In this document: positions 25,919 through 34,969 of the stretch, piece by piece | Position numbering within the stretch: the stretch's first letter is position 1 | Layout: each line of letters begins with the position of its first letter | NCBI GenBank assembly: GCA_938045805.1 | Contig: CALIBL010000011.1 | Span: forward strand, 62,001 to 126,000 | Reading direction: 5' to 3' | Source: an uncultured Rubripirellula sp. | Lineage (GTDB): Bacteria; Planctomycetota; Planctomycetia; Pirellulales; Pirellulaceae | DNA: 64,000 bases | Translations under genes and position numbers: made by a program | The notes under the pieces: model-generated | Databases searched by the model: none | Seen by the model: the letters and a program-made list of their open reading frames with translations, nothing else | Told to the model about the DNA's origin: nothing

Positions 25919-26794
25919 ATGCATCCAAGCATGAAGCAAACCGAAGATCGCCGCGATTGTCGCGGCTTCACGCTCGTTGAACTTCTTGTAGTAATCGCCA
26001 TCATTGGCGTTCTTGTCGGACTGCTGCTACCAGCGGTGCAGGCCGCACGCGAAGCAGCCAGAAGAGTCTCCTGCATGAACAATCAGACACAACTGGGCTT
26101 GGGAGCGCATCACTTTGAATTCAGTATGGAACACCTACCTTCTGGAACGGTGAATCCAAGTGGGCCAATCACCAACCAACCTGTCGGGCAGGCAGTTAGC
26201 TGGCTTGTCTCAATTCTGCCTTACATTGAGCAACAAGCGGCTTATCAACAATTTGATTTTGAAGCCGGAGCTTACGCTGAAGTGAACCAAAACGTTCGCG
26301 CCCTCGCGATACCCACATTTTTTTGCCCTTCTAACCCAGGCGAACAGGTTCGTACCGAGATCGAGTTAAGCATTGGATTGAATCACTACGTGGGATGCTA
26401 CAACGATGCGGAAGCTCCCATCGACTCAGACAACAATGGGCTGCTCTATCTCAATAGCGAAGTGAGGTACAGCGAAATACTCGACGGCAGTGCCCACACG
26501 ATCCTGCTTTCTGAATGCAAGCAAAACACAAATAGCCTTGGCTGGGTTTCAGGAGACCGCTCTACACTCCGCAACACTAGCGGCTTTGACAAGCGAGATC
26601 CATGGACACTCAGCAATCCCGATGATGCCGACGAAAAACCAAATGATGTTGGTGCATTCGGCAGCTATCACGTTGGGGGCGCTCTGTTTACCTTTGCTGA
26701 CGGTTCCACCCGATTTATTTCAGAAACTATCGACTCAGATCTCCTGCGGCAGTACGGAAATCGTTCCGATGGTGAACTAATGAGCCAGAACTAG
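25919..26794 (+). CDS. DUF1559 family prepilin-like protein
   Basis: A 291-residue member of the DUF1559 (SBP_bac_10) family that is greatly expanded in planctomycetes. After a short leader it has the methylation motif GFTLVELLVVIAIIGVLVGL, followed by LLPAVQAAREAARR, the family hallmark. At the C-terminus GAFGSYHVGGALFTFADGS and the RFISETIDSDLL segment are the other conserved block. ATG 25919 is chosen because GGAG (25906-25909) lies 9 bases upstream; ATG 25871 is possible but has no such site. It closes the GspF/pseudopilin cluster and may be its major fibre subunit, though these genes are also found scattered. Confidence 0.93.
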   Translation: MHPSMKQTEDRRDCRGFTLVELLVVIAIIGVLVGLLLPAVQAAREAARRVSCMNNQTQLGLGAHHFEFSMEHLPSGTVNPSGPITNQPVGQAVSWLVSILPYIEQQAAYQQFDFEAGAYAEVNQNVRALAIPTFFCPSNPGEQVRTEIELSIGLNHYVGCYNDAEAPIDSDNNGLLYLNSEVRYSEILDGSAHTILLSECKQNTNSLGWVSGDRSTLRNTSGFDKRDPWTLSNPDDADEKPNDVGAFGSYHVGGALFTFADGSTRFISETIDSDLLRQYGNRSDGELMSQN

Positions 26795-26993
26795 GACACC
26801 CCCCTGCAGAGCCAATTTTTGGGGATGGAAGTAGCAAACTGACCGTGATTAGTACATTCACATCAGAAAGGAGGCTTGCGAACGAGTTGGAGGCGGATTG
26901 AAGTAGACCCCTGCGCCGTGGATCGGTAGTTTACGGTCAGAAATGTTCTATTGATGTGATGCCCATAGCGTTGTTGGTCCCAGACTGTCGCTT

Positions 26994-29900
26994 ATGAACC
27001 AAGATCCTTTCCTCGAGCGACGAAGCCCTCTTGGCATCCCGTATGCGCTTCTAATCCTCATTGTCTTCTTTTTCTGCATGCCTTCGGCTTTCCGAGCGGC
27101 TCGCCTGAGTCTTCAGCAGAAAGAAAACGACGTCAAAGATTGGCTTCCAAGCGATTTCCCTGAAACCGCCGAACTTAGTTGGTTTGCTGAACATTTTGCG
27201 GGGGAAAGTTTTGTCCTGACAACTTGGCCAGGGTGCTCGAAAGATGATCAGCGACTCAAACTCTTCCAAGAGAAGCTGATTCACGAGAGTGCTGCCTACG
27301 ATCCGTCACAGAATGTTCCCGCAGAACAGGTTGAGTCCTACAAACGGGCTCGGCAGGTAGCTCAAAAACTCAAGCTTCTACGAAGCGGAAACGACTTTTA
27401 CAACTGGGGCGGTAAGCAAGAAAAATGGCTCAGCACCGCGTCGGGACAGTGGCATTACATCACTCCCGATGGCAGATTGTACCGGTGGGAAGGTGCGATG
27501 AATGCTGTTGCGGGAGCGGTCCGTGGCGTTCAGAGATCCATGGGCACTTTCGAGCTCGAGGGTAAACTCGTCACCGCTTTTGGCGAGCCTTCTAATAGGC
27601 AAGTTGTTAATCCTTTCTATAACGACCTATCTTTACTCTGCGCGCCGCTCTTTCAATCGGTTCAGACCGGCGAGATGATCGTCGAGGAGTTGGCACAAGA
27701 GGGTGGATCACTATGGCCCGTCGACCTTACTGATGAATCGCGTCGAGGAGTTGTAGCGAAACGACTAGCAATGGAACGGCTCACAGGAAGCCTTTTCGCC
27801 CCTGCCATCAGTGATGAATTTGCGTGGACTCCACAGGCTTTCAGGGAAATGATCCCTGAAAACCGGCAAGATGACTTGCCGCAGGACTTTGATTTCATCG
27901 CTGAACGAGTCCTTAATGAGACGGTCACGGCAGAATACGGTGGTTCCATCGATGCTTTGAAAGAGGCATCACTGAATGAAAGAACTCGTGTCTGGTATTC
28001 CATTTACGACGCCGCTACGGTTGAACCACCACCGCGATTGACATGCGTGATGGTGACCCTAACGGAATTGGCTAACGACAACCTTCCGTTTGCCCTAGGA
28101 CGAGGATGCCTAGGACAGGCCAGAGGCAGACTACTTGTTCTGGCGGAAGAATCAGGCATCGCAGCACCGAGCGCGCCTTCAATGGCTCCGCCACCGTTTA
28201 ACAAGAGCAATTCAATCATTGCCCCTGGAACCACTCCACTTCGAATGGGCGGCCCACCGGTTGATAACGTTGCGATTGATGAGGAAGGAACGGTCACTCT
28301 AGTGCGCTTAGTTGGATACAGCATCCTACTGGGCATTGTTCTGTCTTATATCTGCTTCCGCAGCTTCAAAATCACCATGATGGTGTTTGTGGTTGGTGGA
28401 AGTTCGGCTGGTCTCAGTATGGCAATCGTCTGGTGGACCGCTGGGCGTGTTGATGCGATCCTGATGAGCATGCCTTCTCTGGTTTACGTACTAGGACTTT
28501 CCGGTGCGATTCACGTCATCAATTACTACCGTGATGAAGTGCGAGCTCGTGGGGAACGAGGGGCTACCGGACGAGCATTCAGACACGCGTTATTGCCATG
28601 TGCACTCGCATCAACCACCACAGCCATTGGCCTTGTGTCGCTCTTCACAAGTAATCTTGCGCCGATTAGCAATTTTGGTCTCTACTCCGGAATCGGGGTG
28701 ATGATGACCGTCGGAGTTCTCTTCTCATACCTACCTGCAGCACTCCAAACGTTTGTGCCAGGATTCAAAGAAGAAGAACTTTCGCCCGAGAAAGAACTAG
28801 CAACCGAGTCGAAGCTGTCCGAGTGGTGGGCAAATTTGGGTCGTTGGATCACTGGCCACTACGCCTCAGTTACCGCTGTCTGCCTGCTCGCTCTAGTGCT
28901 GGGTGGATGGGGCCTCCGAGAGATCAAAACTTCCGTACAGCTACTCAAACTTTTTGATGCGGATTCCCGAATCATCCATGACTACGGATGGCTTGAAGAT
29001 AATTTTGGCAAGCTTGTCCCGATGGAACTTGTGGTGCGAATCCCTGCATCGATGCAGGAAGGCAATCCAGGCACAGCCGAACGCGAGTCATCAGATGAAG
29101 CGAAAGAGACGGCAATTGACTCTTTGCAAATCCTAGAACGTGCTGAATTAGTCCAACGCGTAAGAAAGGTGGTTAGCCAGACTCTCGGAGAGCCGGGGCG
29201 AGGTATTGTTGGTCAAGCGATGAGTGCCAATACCTTTCTGCCTCCACTTCCAGAACCTTCAAATAGCTATAGCCCTGTACGGGCCAAATTCAATCGAGAG
29301 CTCACCGCATCACTGAGCGACCTGAAGCAGATCGACTACCTTCGCATGGAAAAAGGTGCGGAGTCGAACCCGAGTGAACTTTGGCGAATTAGCTTACGTG
29401 TTGCTGCTCTATCAGACGTTGATTATGGCAATTTTATCTACACGCTTCGTGAAGCGGTGCAACCAGTACTGCACGCCTACGAAACACGACGCCAGCTACT
29501 CAAAAAGCTTGCTAACCAAGATGAATCCGGAACGGGGATCATTAACCCGAAATCACGAGTCTTGCTGGTTGGGGCAAAATCACCACCAAAGCTGGATGAT
29601 GCAAAGCTACTGGGGACTGAAGATGCCATCGACTCAAGAGCGGCATACTTAAGTACGCTCGGTGAACTCATTAGCGGTGAAAGAATTGCTAGGCCTTCGT
29701 GGCTGGACGTCTCACAGGAGAAACGTGATGAGCTAGTTAATAATGAAAAATGGTCCAAATTCGTTGACGCTTACGATGCGATCGTGTGGTTAGGAAGTGA
29801 TGTGTTCCAAAAGGAAGATTTTGCTACCGCCAAGAACCTAATTGATGCCGAGCAGATTCGCGTGCAATCCCAGCAGAGTATGGCCATCGCGGAGCCGAAC

Positions 29901-30764
29901 CAGAACACCAGCACCCAAGATACCATCGGGGTAGTTTACACAGGCGTTGTTCCGGTGGTCTACAAAGCGCAACGAACACTCCTTACCAGCCTCACGGAAT
30001 CAATCGGACTTGCTTTTGTGTTGATCGCAGGTGTGATGATTCTTCTATTAAACCCCGGTAATTTACCTACAAGTTGGATGCAACCATCCAACTTATGGGA
30101 TGGCTTCATGGCCGGTATGGTCGCCATGATTCCAAATGTATTTCCAGTCATCATGGTGTTCGGGGTCATGTGCCATCTCGACATGGAAATCGATATCGGA
30201 ACGATGATGACTGCTTCGGTCGCCATGGGTGTTGCAGTAGACGATACCATTCACTTTTTAGCATGGTTCCGAACGAATCTTTCACGCGGAATGAGCCGCA
30301 TCGATGCCGTGATCGAAACCTACCGACGCGTTGGCCCAGCGATGACTCAAACCACCATCGTCGGAGGGCTAGGACTATTTGTATTCGCACTATCAACCTT
30401 CACTCCCACCCAACGATTCGGATCGCTGATGCTTGTGATGTTGGCGACTGCTTTGGTCGGTGACATGATCCTGCTTCCCGCCCTCCTAGCGGGACCTGCC
30501 GGACGTTGGTTCAAATGCAATCATCAGAAGAAGTTAGACATAGATCGTGGTGAACGATCAGGCAATTTGCCTACCGAGGAACCTGCCAAAGAGTCCATCC
30601 AACTAGGCGAATCAAACCTCGTCACAACGGAAGATCGATCTAACTCGAGCGAATTGGCGAGTCTCGAGCTGCAGGAAGGAACTGAGGATCCACTCCCAAA
30701 GCTCCGTCTTCATTTCCCGACTGATACTCAATCTGGGAATCGCCGGCGCGTCTCTGGGAAATAA
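26994..30764 (+). CDS. RND superfamily (MMPL/HpnN-type) exporter
   Basis: A 1256-residue membrane transporter of the RND superfamily, MMPL/HpnN-like class. A first TM (about 14-36) is followed by a large periplasmic domain (about 40-430). A first five-helix bundle with sterol-sensing-domain character lies at about 430-590, a further TM near 640, a second large periplasmic domain (about 660-1000) and a second helix bundle (about 1005-1195). The key transport block VAMGVAVDDTIHFLAWFR lies in the second bundle and AIHVINYYRDE in the first. The last 70 residues are a charged cytoplasmic tail. It presumably exports lipids or hydrophobic compounds using the proton gradient. It stands alone, 199 bases after the DUF1559 gene. 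Confidence 0.9.
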   Translation: MNQDPFLERRSPLGIPYALLILIVFFFCMPSAFRAARLSLQQKENDVKDWLPSDFPETAELSWFAEHFAGESFVLTTWPGCSKDDQRLKLFQEKLIHESAAYDPSQNVPAEQVESYKRARQVAQKLKLLRSGNDFYNWGGKQEKWLSTASGQWHYITPDGRLYRWEGAMNAVAGAVRGVQRSMGTFELEGKLVTAFGEPSNRQVVNPFYNDLSLLCAPLFQSVQTGEMIVEELAQEGGSLWPVDLTDESRRGVVAKRLAMERLTGSLFAPAISDEFAWTPQAFREMIPENRQDDLPQDFDFIAERVLNETVTAEYGGSIDALKEASLNERTRVWYSIYDAATVEPPPRLTCVMVTLTELANDNLPFALGRGCLGQARGRLLVLAEESGIAAPSAPSMAPPPFNKSNSIIAPGTTPLRMGGPPVDNVAIDEEGTVTLVRLVGYSILLGIVLSYICFRSFKITMMVFVVGGSSAGLSMAIVWWTAGRVDAILMSMPSLVYVLGLSGAIHVINYYRDEVRARGERGATGRAFRHALLPCALASTTTAIGLVSLFTSNLAPISNFGLYSGIGVMMTVGVLFSYLPAALQTFVPGFKEEELSPEKELATESKLSEWWANLGRWITGHYASVTAVCLLALVLGGWGLREIKTSVQLLKLFDADSRIIHDYGWLEDNFGKLVPMELVVRIPASMQEGNPGTAERESSDEAKETAIDSLQILERAELVQRVRKVVSQTLGEPGRGIVGQAMSANTFLPPLPEPSNSYSPVRAKFNRELTASLSDLKQIDYLRMEKGAESNPSELWRISLRVAALSDVDYGNFIYTLREAVQPVLHAYETRRQLLKKLANQDESGTGIINPKSRVLLVGAKSPPKLDDAKLLGTEDAIDSRAAYLSTLGELISGERIARPSWLDVSQEKRDELVNNEKWSKFVDAYDAIVWLGSDVFQKEDFATAKNLIDAEQIRVQSQQSMAIAEPNQNTSTQDTIGVVYTGVVPVVYKAQRTLLTSLTESIGLAFVLIAGVMILLLNPGNLPTSWMQPSNLWDGFMAGMVAMIPNVFPVIMVFGVMCHLDMEIDIGTMMTASVAMGVAVDDTIHFLAWFRTNLSRGMSRIDAVIETYRRVGPAMTQTTIVGGLGLFVFALSTFTPTQRFGSLMLVMLATALVGDMILLPALLAGPAGRWFKCNHQKKLDIDRGERSGNLPTEEPAKESIQLGESNLVTTEDRSNSSELASLELQEGTEDPLPKLRLHFPTDTQSGNRRRVSGK

Positions 30765-30894
30765 GACTCTGGAACATGAATCGGGAATTTCTTTAACCAA
30801 AAGACCACGATACCGCCTCACAGCCGGTGCTTCTCGACAGGTCTTTGGAAACTTCCTAAGGTTTTCCGAACGATCCACAGTATGGTGACTTCTC

Positions 30895-30931
30895 AAAAAA
30901 AAACCGCCAAACCCGAAGACGGGCATGGCGG
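30895..30931 (-). terminator. Rho-independent terminator of the Gfo/Idh/MocA gene
   Basis: A 12-bp stem (30904-30915 with 30920-30931, one mismatch) and AAGA loop. On the minus strand it is followed by nine T residues (30903-30895). It lies 28 bases after the oxidoreductase stop. Confidence 0.92.
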
Positions 30932-30958
30932 CAAAATAAGATTTGGGTTGCTCAAACC

Positions 30959-32281
30959 TTACGCAAACGGATCGTATTTCCCAGGTACTGCAAAGGGATA
31001 CTTCCCATCGTCTCCCGGCAGCGCCGACGGCGGTGGAGGGGTATCGAGGGTGTAATTATCAATGCCCGGTGCCAACTCCTTGCCTTTGGCTAACAAATCG
31101 TCCCACTTGATGATCTTTCCGCTGTAGCAAGCCTCTCGACCAAGGATCGCGGTGAAGGTGGACTTAGCTCCGTACTCGCCTTCGTTGTAGATCTCGCCAG
31201 CCATCAGCGATTCGATCATGTCGTGCTGCTCCTGCTGATGCCCATTAGGTCGGTTGCCCTCGAACTTCCAAGGATTGGCGCCATCAATCCAACCTGCACC
31301 AGGATCAGAGGTTCCCTTGGAACCATGGACGAATTCTCCAACGTGGTTCCAGACGCCTCGGACATGACGACCTTGGCTATACATCTTGGTTCCATCGGCA
31401 AAGGTGTATTCGCAGAAAGTATGATCAAAAATCTGAGACTTGGTTGCGTCTCCGTCTTCTCTCAATTCTCGTCCGCCCATTCCGTTACATTCAACAGGGT
31501 ATTCACCTTTAACCCAACATCCGACATCCAAATTGTGAATGTGTTGTTCGCAAATTTGATCACCCGAAAGCCAGTTAAAGTGATACCAGTTGTTGACTTG
31601 GAATCCCATCTCGGTCTGTGATTCATTGCGATTTCGGTACCAAATCCCAGATCCATTCCAGTAGACGCGTAGGTTGATGACATCACCAATTGCACCATCG
31701 TGGATTCGCTGGATCGTTTCGACGTAACGTGGTTCGTGTCGACGCTGAAGACCAATCGCAACCATCAGGTTCTTTTTCTTGGATTCTTCGACGGCGCTAA
31801 GCACTCGGCGAACACCAGTGGCGTCGGAAGCAACTGGCTTCTCCATAAAAATATGGCGGCCTTTGTTCACCGCATACTCGAATTGCTGCGGCTTGAACCC
31901 GGGTGGTGTAGCAATCACCACGAGATCGGCATCAACGTCAATTGCCTTCTTATAGCCATCTAGACCACCGAAGATTCGGTCCTGCGGTACGTCGATTTTA
32001 TCGGCAAATTTGCCTTTATTTTTTTTACCGAGGTTCGCAAGATTATTAGCCGCTTTTTCAGTGTAGGGGTCCGCAGCAGCGACGAGCTTCACGTTGCCCT
32101 TAGTGTTCATGATGTTCTCGGTGGCACCCAAACCACGTCCACCACAACCAATCAGAACAAATTTGATTTCGTCACTACCCGCAGCATGGGCTGTTCGAGC
32201 GATTGTGCTTGTCAAAGCAGCACCAGCAGCAGCAGCCGTCGAGCCCTTAAGAAAATTTCGACGGTTTGAATCATTTTGCAT
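30959..32281 (-). CDS. Gfo/Idh/MocA family oxidoreductase, Tat-exported
   Basis: A 440-residue NAD(P)-dependent sugar oxidoreductase-like protein. The Tat signal RRNFLKGSTAAAAGAALT (about 7-24) sends it out folded, with cofactor. The Rossmann fold begins with FVLIGCGGRGLGATEN. EKPVASDATGVRR is the conserved EKP motif with the catalytic-type Lys. The C-terminal alpha/beta domain holds the NWYHFNWLSGDQICEQHIHNLD segment, typical of the large planctomycete group. The likely substrate is a sugar or glycoside. It ends with a strong terminator and starts after a 250-base gap from the AGE epimerase gene, so it is probably its own unit. Confidence 0.94.
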   Translation of the reverse strand: MQNDSNRRNFLKGSTAAAAGAALTSTIARTAHAAGSDEIKFVLIGCGGRGLGATENIMNTKGNVKLVAAADPYTEKAANNLANLGKKNKGKFADKIDVPQDRIFGGLDGYKKAIDVDADLVVIATPPGFKPQQFEYAVNKGRHIFMEKPVASDATGVRRVLSAVEESKKKNLMVAIGLQRRHEPRYVETIQRIHDGAIGDVINLRVYWNGSGIWYRNRNESQTEMGFQVNNWYHFNWLSGDQICEQHIHNLDVGCWVKGEYPVECNGMGGRELREDGDATKSQIFDHTFCEYTFADGTKMYSQGRHVRGVWNHVGEFVHGSKGTSDPGAGWIDGANPWKFEGNRPNGHQQEQHDMIESLMAGEIYNEGEYGAKSTFTAILGREACYSGKIIKWDDLLAKGKELAPGIDNYTLDTPPPPSALPGDDGKYPFAVPGKYDPFA

Positions 32282-32326
32282 TGTTTAAAACCTAAAGTTA
32301 TTTCGAGTAATGTTTAGACCGGTTGC

Positions 32327-32354
32327 ATTTAATGCTTTCGACCAAAATTGTAAA
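32327..32354 (-). promoter_or_regulatory. Possible sigma-70-type promoter of the Gfo/Idh/MocA gene
   Basis: On the minus strand TTTACA (32354-32349) and TTAAAT (32332-32327) are spaced by 16 bases, inside an AT-rich gap and about 45 bases before the ATG. This is an eye-picked match only. Confidence 0.3.
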
Positions 32355-32531
32355 CAGGCTGAGAACGTAATTGTGAAATTCGGCTTAGAATTCGTCATTT
32401 TGAATACGTTTTAGAACCACGAATAGTTTCTCAGCCTTCGCCGGAAAATGCGTTTTCCCTGATTTTTCTTGCTGGCTCACGTCAGATTTATGCGACTTTC
32501 TATGCTCAGCAATCCAGAAAAAAGAGCTTGG

Positions 32532-33785
32532 CTATTGCTCCTGATCAGAGACAGCGAATCTTTCACTCAACGAATCGAGCAATCGACAGCAAGTGAGTTG
32601 CATTCGCGGCAGATGAAACGGACCCTTCCAGTAATTTCCTTTTGCCGTTGAAGTGACCCTACCCGTTCGATCCAAATAGCCATACCACTCACCATATTCA
32701 CAATCTGGAAAATGGCGATACGCCCAATCATGGACCTGTCGGTGACACAGAGCATATCGTTGATCACCCGTGACGACGTAGGCCATCAGTGCTGCGATGA
32801 TCGTTTCATTGTGTGGCCACCAAAATTTCATGTCATGCCAATACTCTTGAACTGGATGTCCATGCAAGTCGGTGAAATAGAGCAATCCTCCGTATTCCTT
32901 ATCCCAACCCCGATCCCACATCCAATCGAACATCTGGGTCCCTAATTTGGATAATTCGTGATCACCTCGATAAAGACCCTCCTGCATCAAAAACCACGCA
33001 GCTTCCATGGCATGACCTGGGTTGAGTGTACGACCATCAAAATGATCAAGCACTTCACCCTCCATGCCAACGGTCTCCATCACACAGCAAAGGTCGGGCT
33101 TCAAATGATAATGCACAATCTGATCGATACTCTCATCGATCCAGTCATTGGCTTCATCAAACCCTATTGAATCGCGTAATTCCTGAGCGGTTGCCAAGGC
33201 AATCATTGGGTAGCCAATGCTTCTGGTTGGTCGCGTATCGGTAAACTTTTGCGTCATCACATTCTGCGTACGCGATCTCTCGATAAAGCGATGAAACAAA
33301 TCAATTGCTTCCTGAGCATATTTTGGTTCATTCAATGCTTTTGCCACTTCAGCATAAGCGATAGCAGCAAAACTCTCGCTAAAAGCGTAGCGACGTTTCC
33401 TTATTGGTTTGCCTTCTTGGGTGAGATGGAACCACATGAGGCCGTCACCATCATCAGTACCATGCTGCTCGAGAAACCCAAGAGCACGCTCGGCGACTTC
33501 CAACCATTGCTCTCGTTGGGTTGGATCATGATCGGGGTACGCATTGGCAATCTCGCCCAATAACCAAGCAAATCGCCCCTGCTGCCATACCGCTTTGTCT
33601 GTATCGACCACCTTTCCGGTCCGATCCAAACAAGTCAGAACGCCACCATATTGTTGGTCAACACCATGCCGCATCCAGAAAGGTACAACATCTTCCAATA
33701 ATCCGGACTCATAGATGGATCGGTACGACAACCTCTCTGCTAGATCTAAAAGTAATCCCTCCGATGATTTTGGATCCTGTTTCAT
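32532..33785 (-). CDS. AGE family epimerase/isomerase
   Basis: A 417-residue (alpha/alpha)6-barrel enzyme of the N-acylglucosamine 2-epimerase family, which interconverts GlcNAc and ManNAc or acts on other sugars and cellobiose. Family features seen are GGVLTCLDRTGKVVDTDKAVW, ARFAWLLGE-like QQGRFAWLLG, NPGHAMEAAWFLMQEG with the active-site His, and KFWWPHNETI with another His. Length is usual. Its start overlaps the stop of the kelch gene (ATGA), so the two are coupled. With a NanM-like partner the ManNAc/GlcNAc reaction of sialic-acid use is the most attractive role, but the exact sugar cannot be read from sequence. Confidence 0.92.
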   Translation of the reverse strand: MKQDPKSSEGLLLDLAERLSYRSIYESGLLEDVVPFWMRHGVDQQYGGVLTCLDRTGKVVDTDKAVWQQGRFAWLLGEIANAYPDHDPTQREQWLEVAERALGFLEQHGTDDGDGLMWFHLTQEGKPIRKRRYAFSESFAAIAYAEVAKALNEPKYAQEAIDLFHRFIERSRTQNVMTQKFTDTRPTRSIGYPMIALATAQELRDSIGFDEANDWIDESIDQIVHYHLKPDLCCVMETVGMEGEVLDHFDGRTLNPGHAMEAAWFLMQEGLYRGDHELSKLGTQMFDWMWDRGWDKEYGGLLYFTDLHGHPVQEYWHDMKFWWPHNETIIAALMAYVVTGDQRYALCHRQVHDWAYRHFPDCEYGEWYGYLDRTGRVTSTAKGNYWKGPFHLPRMQLTCCRLLDSLSERFAVSDQEQ

Positions 33786-34906
33786 TGCCCGCGAATCTCT
33801 TCTTTCTGATTGACTACTCTCCCTCTTAACACGGCAGGCGTACGCACCCTCGGTCGAATTTCACCAGTGGGTATGACGACTTCGCCATTCCATTCGACTG
33901 CGACCGTGGTGACATGATTGGCTGGTAATGATCCCTCTTCGGTCCACTGATCTGTGGAAACTTGATATCGGTAGTATCGTTTCGGAAAACCAGGGTGATT
34001 ATCTTTCAGTGACTCTACTTGATGAAATAAGGTCCCATCAGCACCCCCGAACAGATGAATGTAATCATCTGCGAGCGACAAACTCGTGCCTGCCATCATG
34101 CAGGTTGGAGCAGTCGCTCGCTGGATCCACCGATCTTCTTTTGGTAGATACTGCCAAGTATCGCGAAGAAACTCCACTTGGCCGTTTGCATTCTCTCGTC
34201 GCCCACTAAACAAGAACAATGTATCGGCCGTCTCACTTGTGGTTGTAGCGAGCAAATGAAAGGCTCGGTCCGGTGCAGGCAAGTCCGACATGCGCTTCCA
34301 CCCGACAGATGCACCTTCATCAACTTGGCTAAGATCCAACGTCCAAACTGTTCGAGTTGCCGATGCAAGTGTTGGATGACTTTGACCCCCTACAACATAA
34401 ACGGTATCGCCCAGCCTAGCGGCGGAAGCATAAGCGCAAGGCTGTGGCAACGGAGGATACTTAACGATGCTGAATTGTTTCCCTGTCTGATCGAGCTTGA
34501 TCAAAAAAACCTCTCGGAAATGTTTGTCTTCATCGCAACCACCAATGCATAGCACTCCGGTGGGAATCGAAACAGAACACCCATACGCTACTCGACGTGG
34601 CAGTTTCCCGAGAGTTGTCCATTGAAACTGACCACCTTCGTTCCGCAATACATAAACGTTATCAACCCACTTTTTCTCCGTTTCCCATACTGGGCGAGGA
34701 AAGTTGGCTCCTCCAGCAACAATTAATGAATCACAATGCACACCAACGAAAGGACCGGCAACACCTAACGCATCAGGTATCGGCGGGAGGTGGCTCCACT
34801 GTATTTCTTGATCAGCAAGCTCGGCCGCGCGAACAGCACCTGCCAAAGAAAGAAAAACTGTCCAAGCAGTCAACAACGAAATCAAGGAAGGTTTTCTAAG
34901 GCTCAT
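33782..34906 (-). CDS. Exported kelch-repeat protein, NanM/cyclically-permuted mutarotase-like
   Basis: A 374-residue exported six-bladed kelch propeller. A signal peptide is at about 8-27 (ends AVRA-AELA). The blades carry the kelch GG turns, such as LIVAGGANF, VLCIGGCDED, VYVVGGQSH, IHLFGGADG. LPPIPDALGVAGPFVGVHCDSL and GGANFPRPVWE are typical of the N-acetylneuraminate epimerase (NanM)/cyclically permuted mutarotase family. The likely role is periplasmic anomer conversion of sialic acid or a related sugar ahead of uptake. It is coupled to the AGE epimerase gene by a 4-base overlap. No transporter, lyase or sialidase gene lies in the window. Confidence 0.85.
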   Translation of the reverse strand: MSLRKPSLISLLTAWTVFLSLAGAVRAAELADQEIQWSHLPPIPDALGVAGPFVGVHCDSLIVAGGANFPRPVWETEKKWVDNVYVLRNEGGQFQWTTLGKLPRRVAYGCSVSIPTGVLCIGGCDEDKHFREVFLIKLDQTGKQFSIVKYPPLPQPCAYASAARLGDTVYVVGGQSHPTLASATRTVWTLDLSQVDEGASVGWKRMSDLPAPDRAFHLLATTTSETADTLFLFSGRRENANGQVEFLRDTWQYLPKEDRWIQRATAPTCMMAGTSLSLADDYIHLFGGADGTLFHQVESLKDNHPGFPKRYYRYQVSTDQWTEEGSLPANHVTTVAVEWNGEVVIPTGEIRPRVRTPAVLRGRVVNQKEEIRGQ

Positions 34907-34969
34907 GATCTTTCCCGTGAATCACCTAGGGGACTCTCGACGCTTCACTGTGAATGAGAGAAGGGAATT

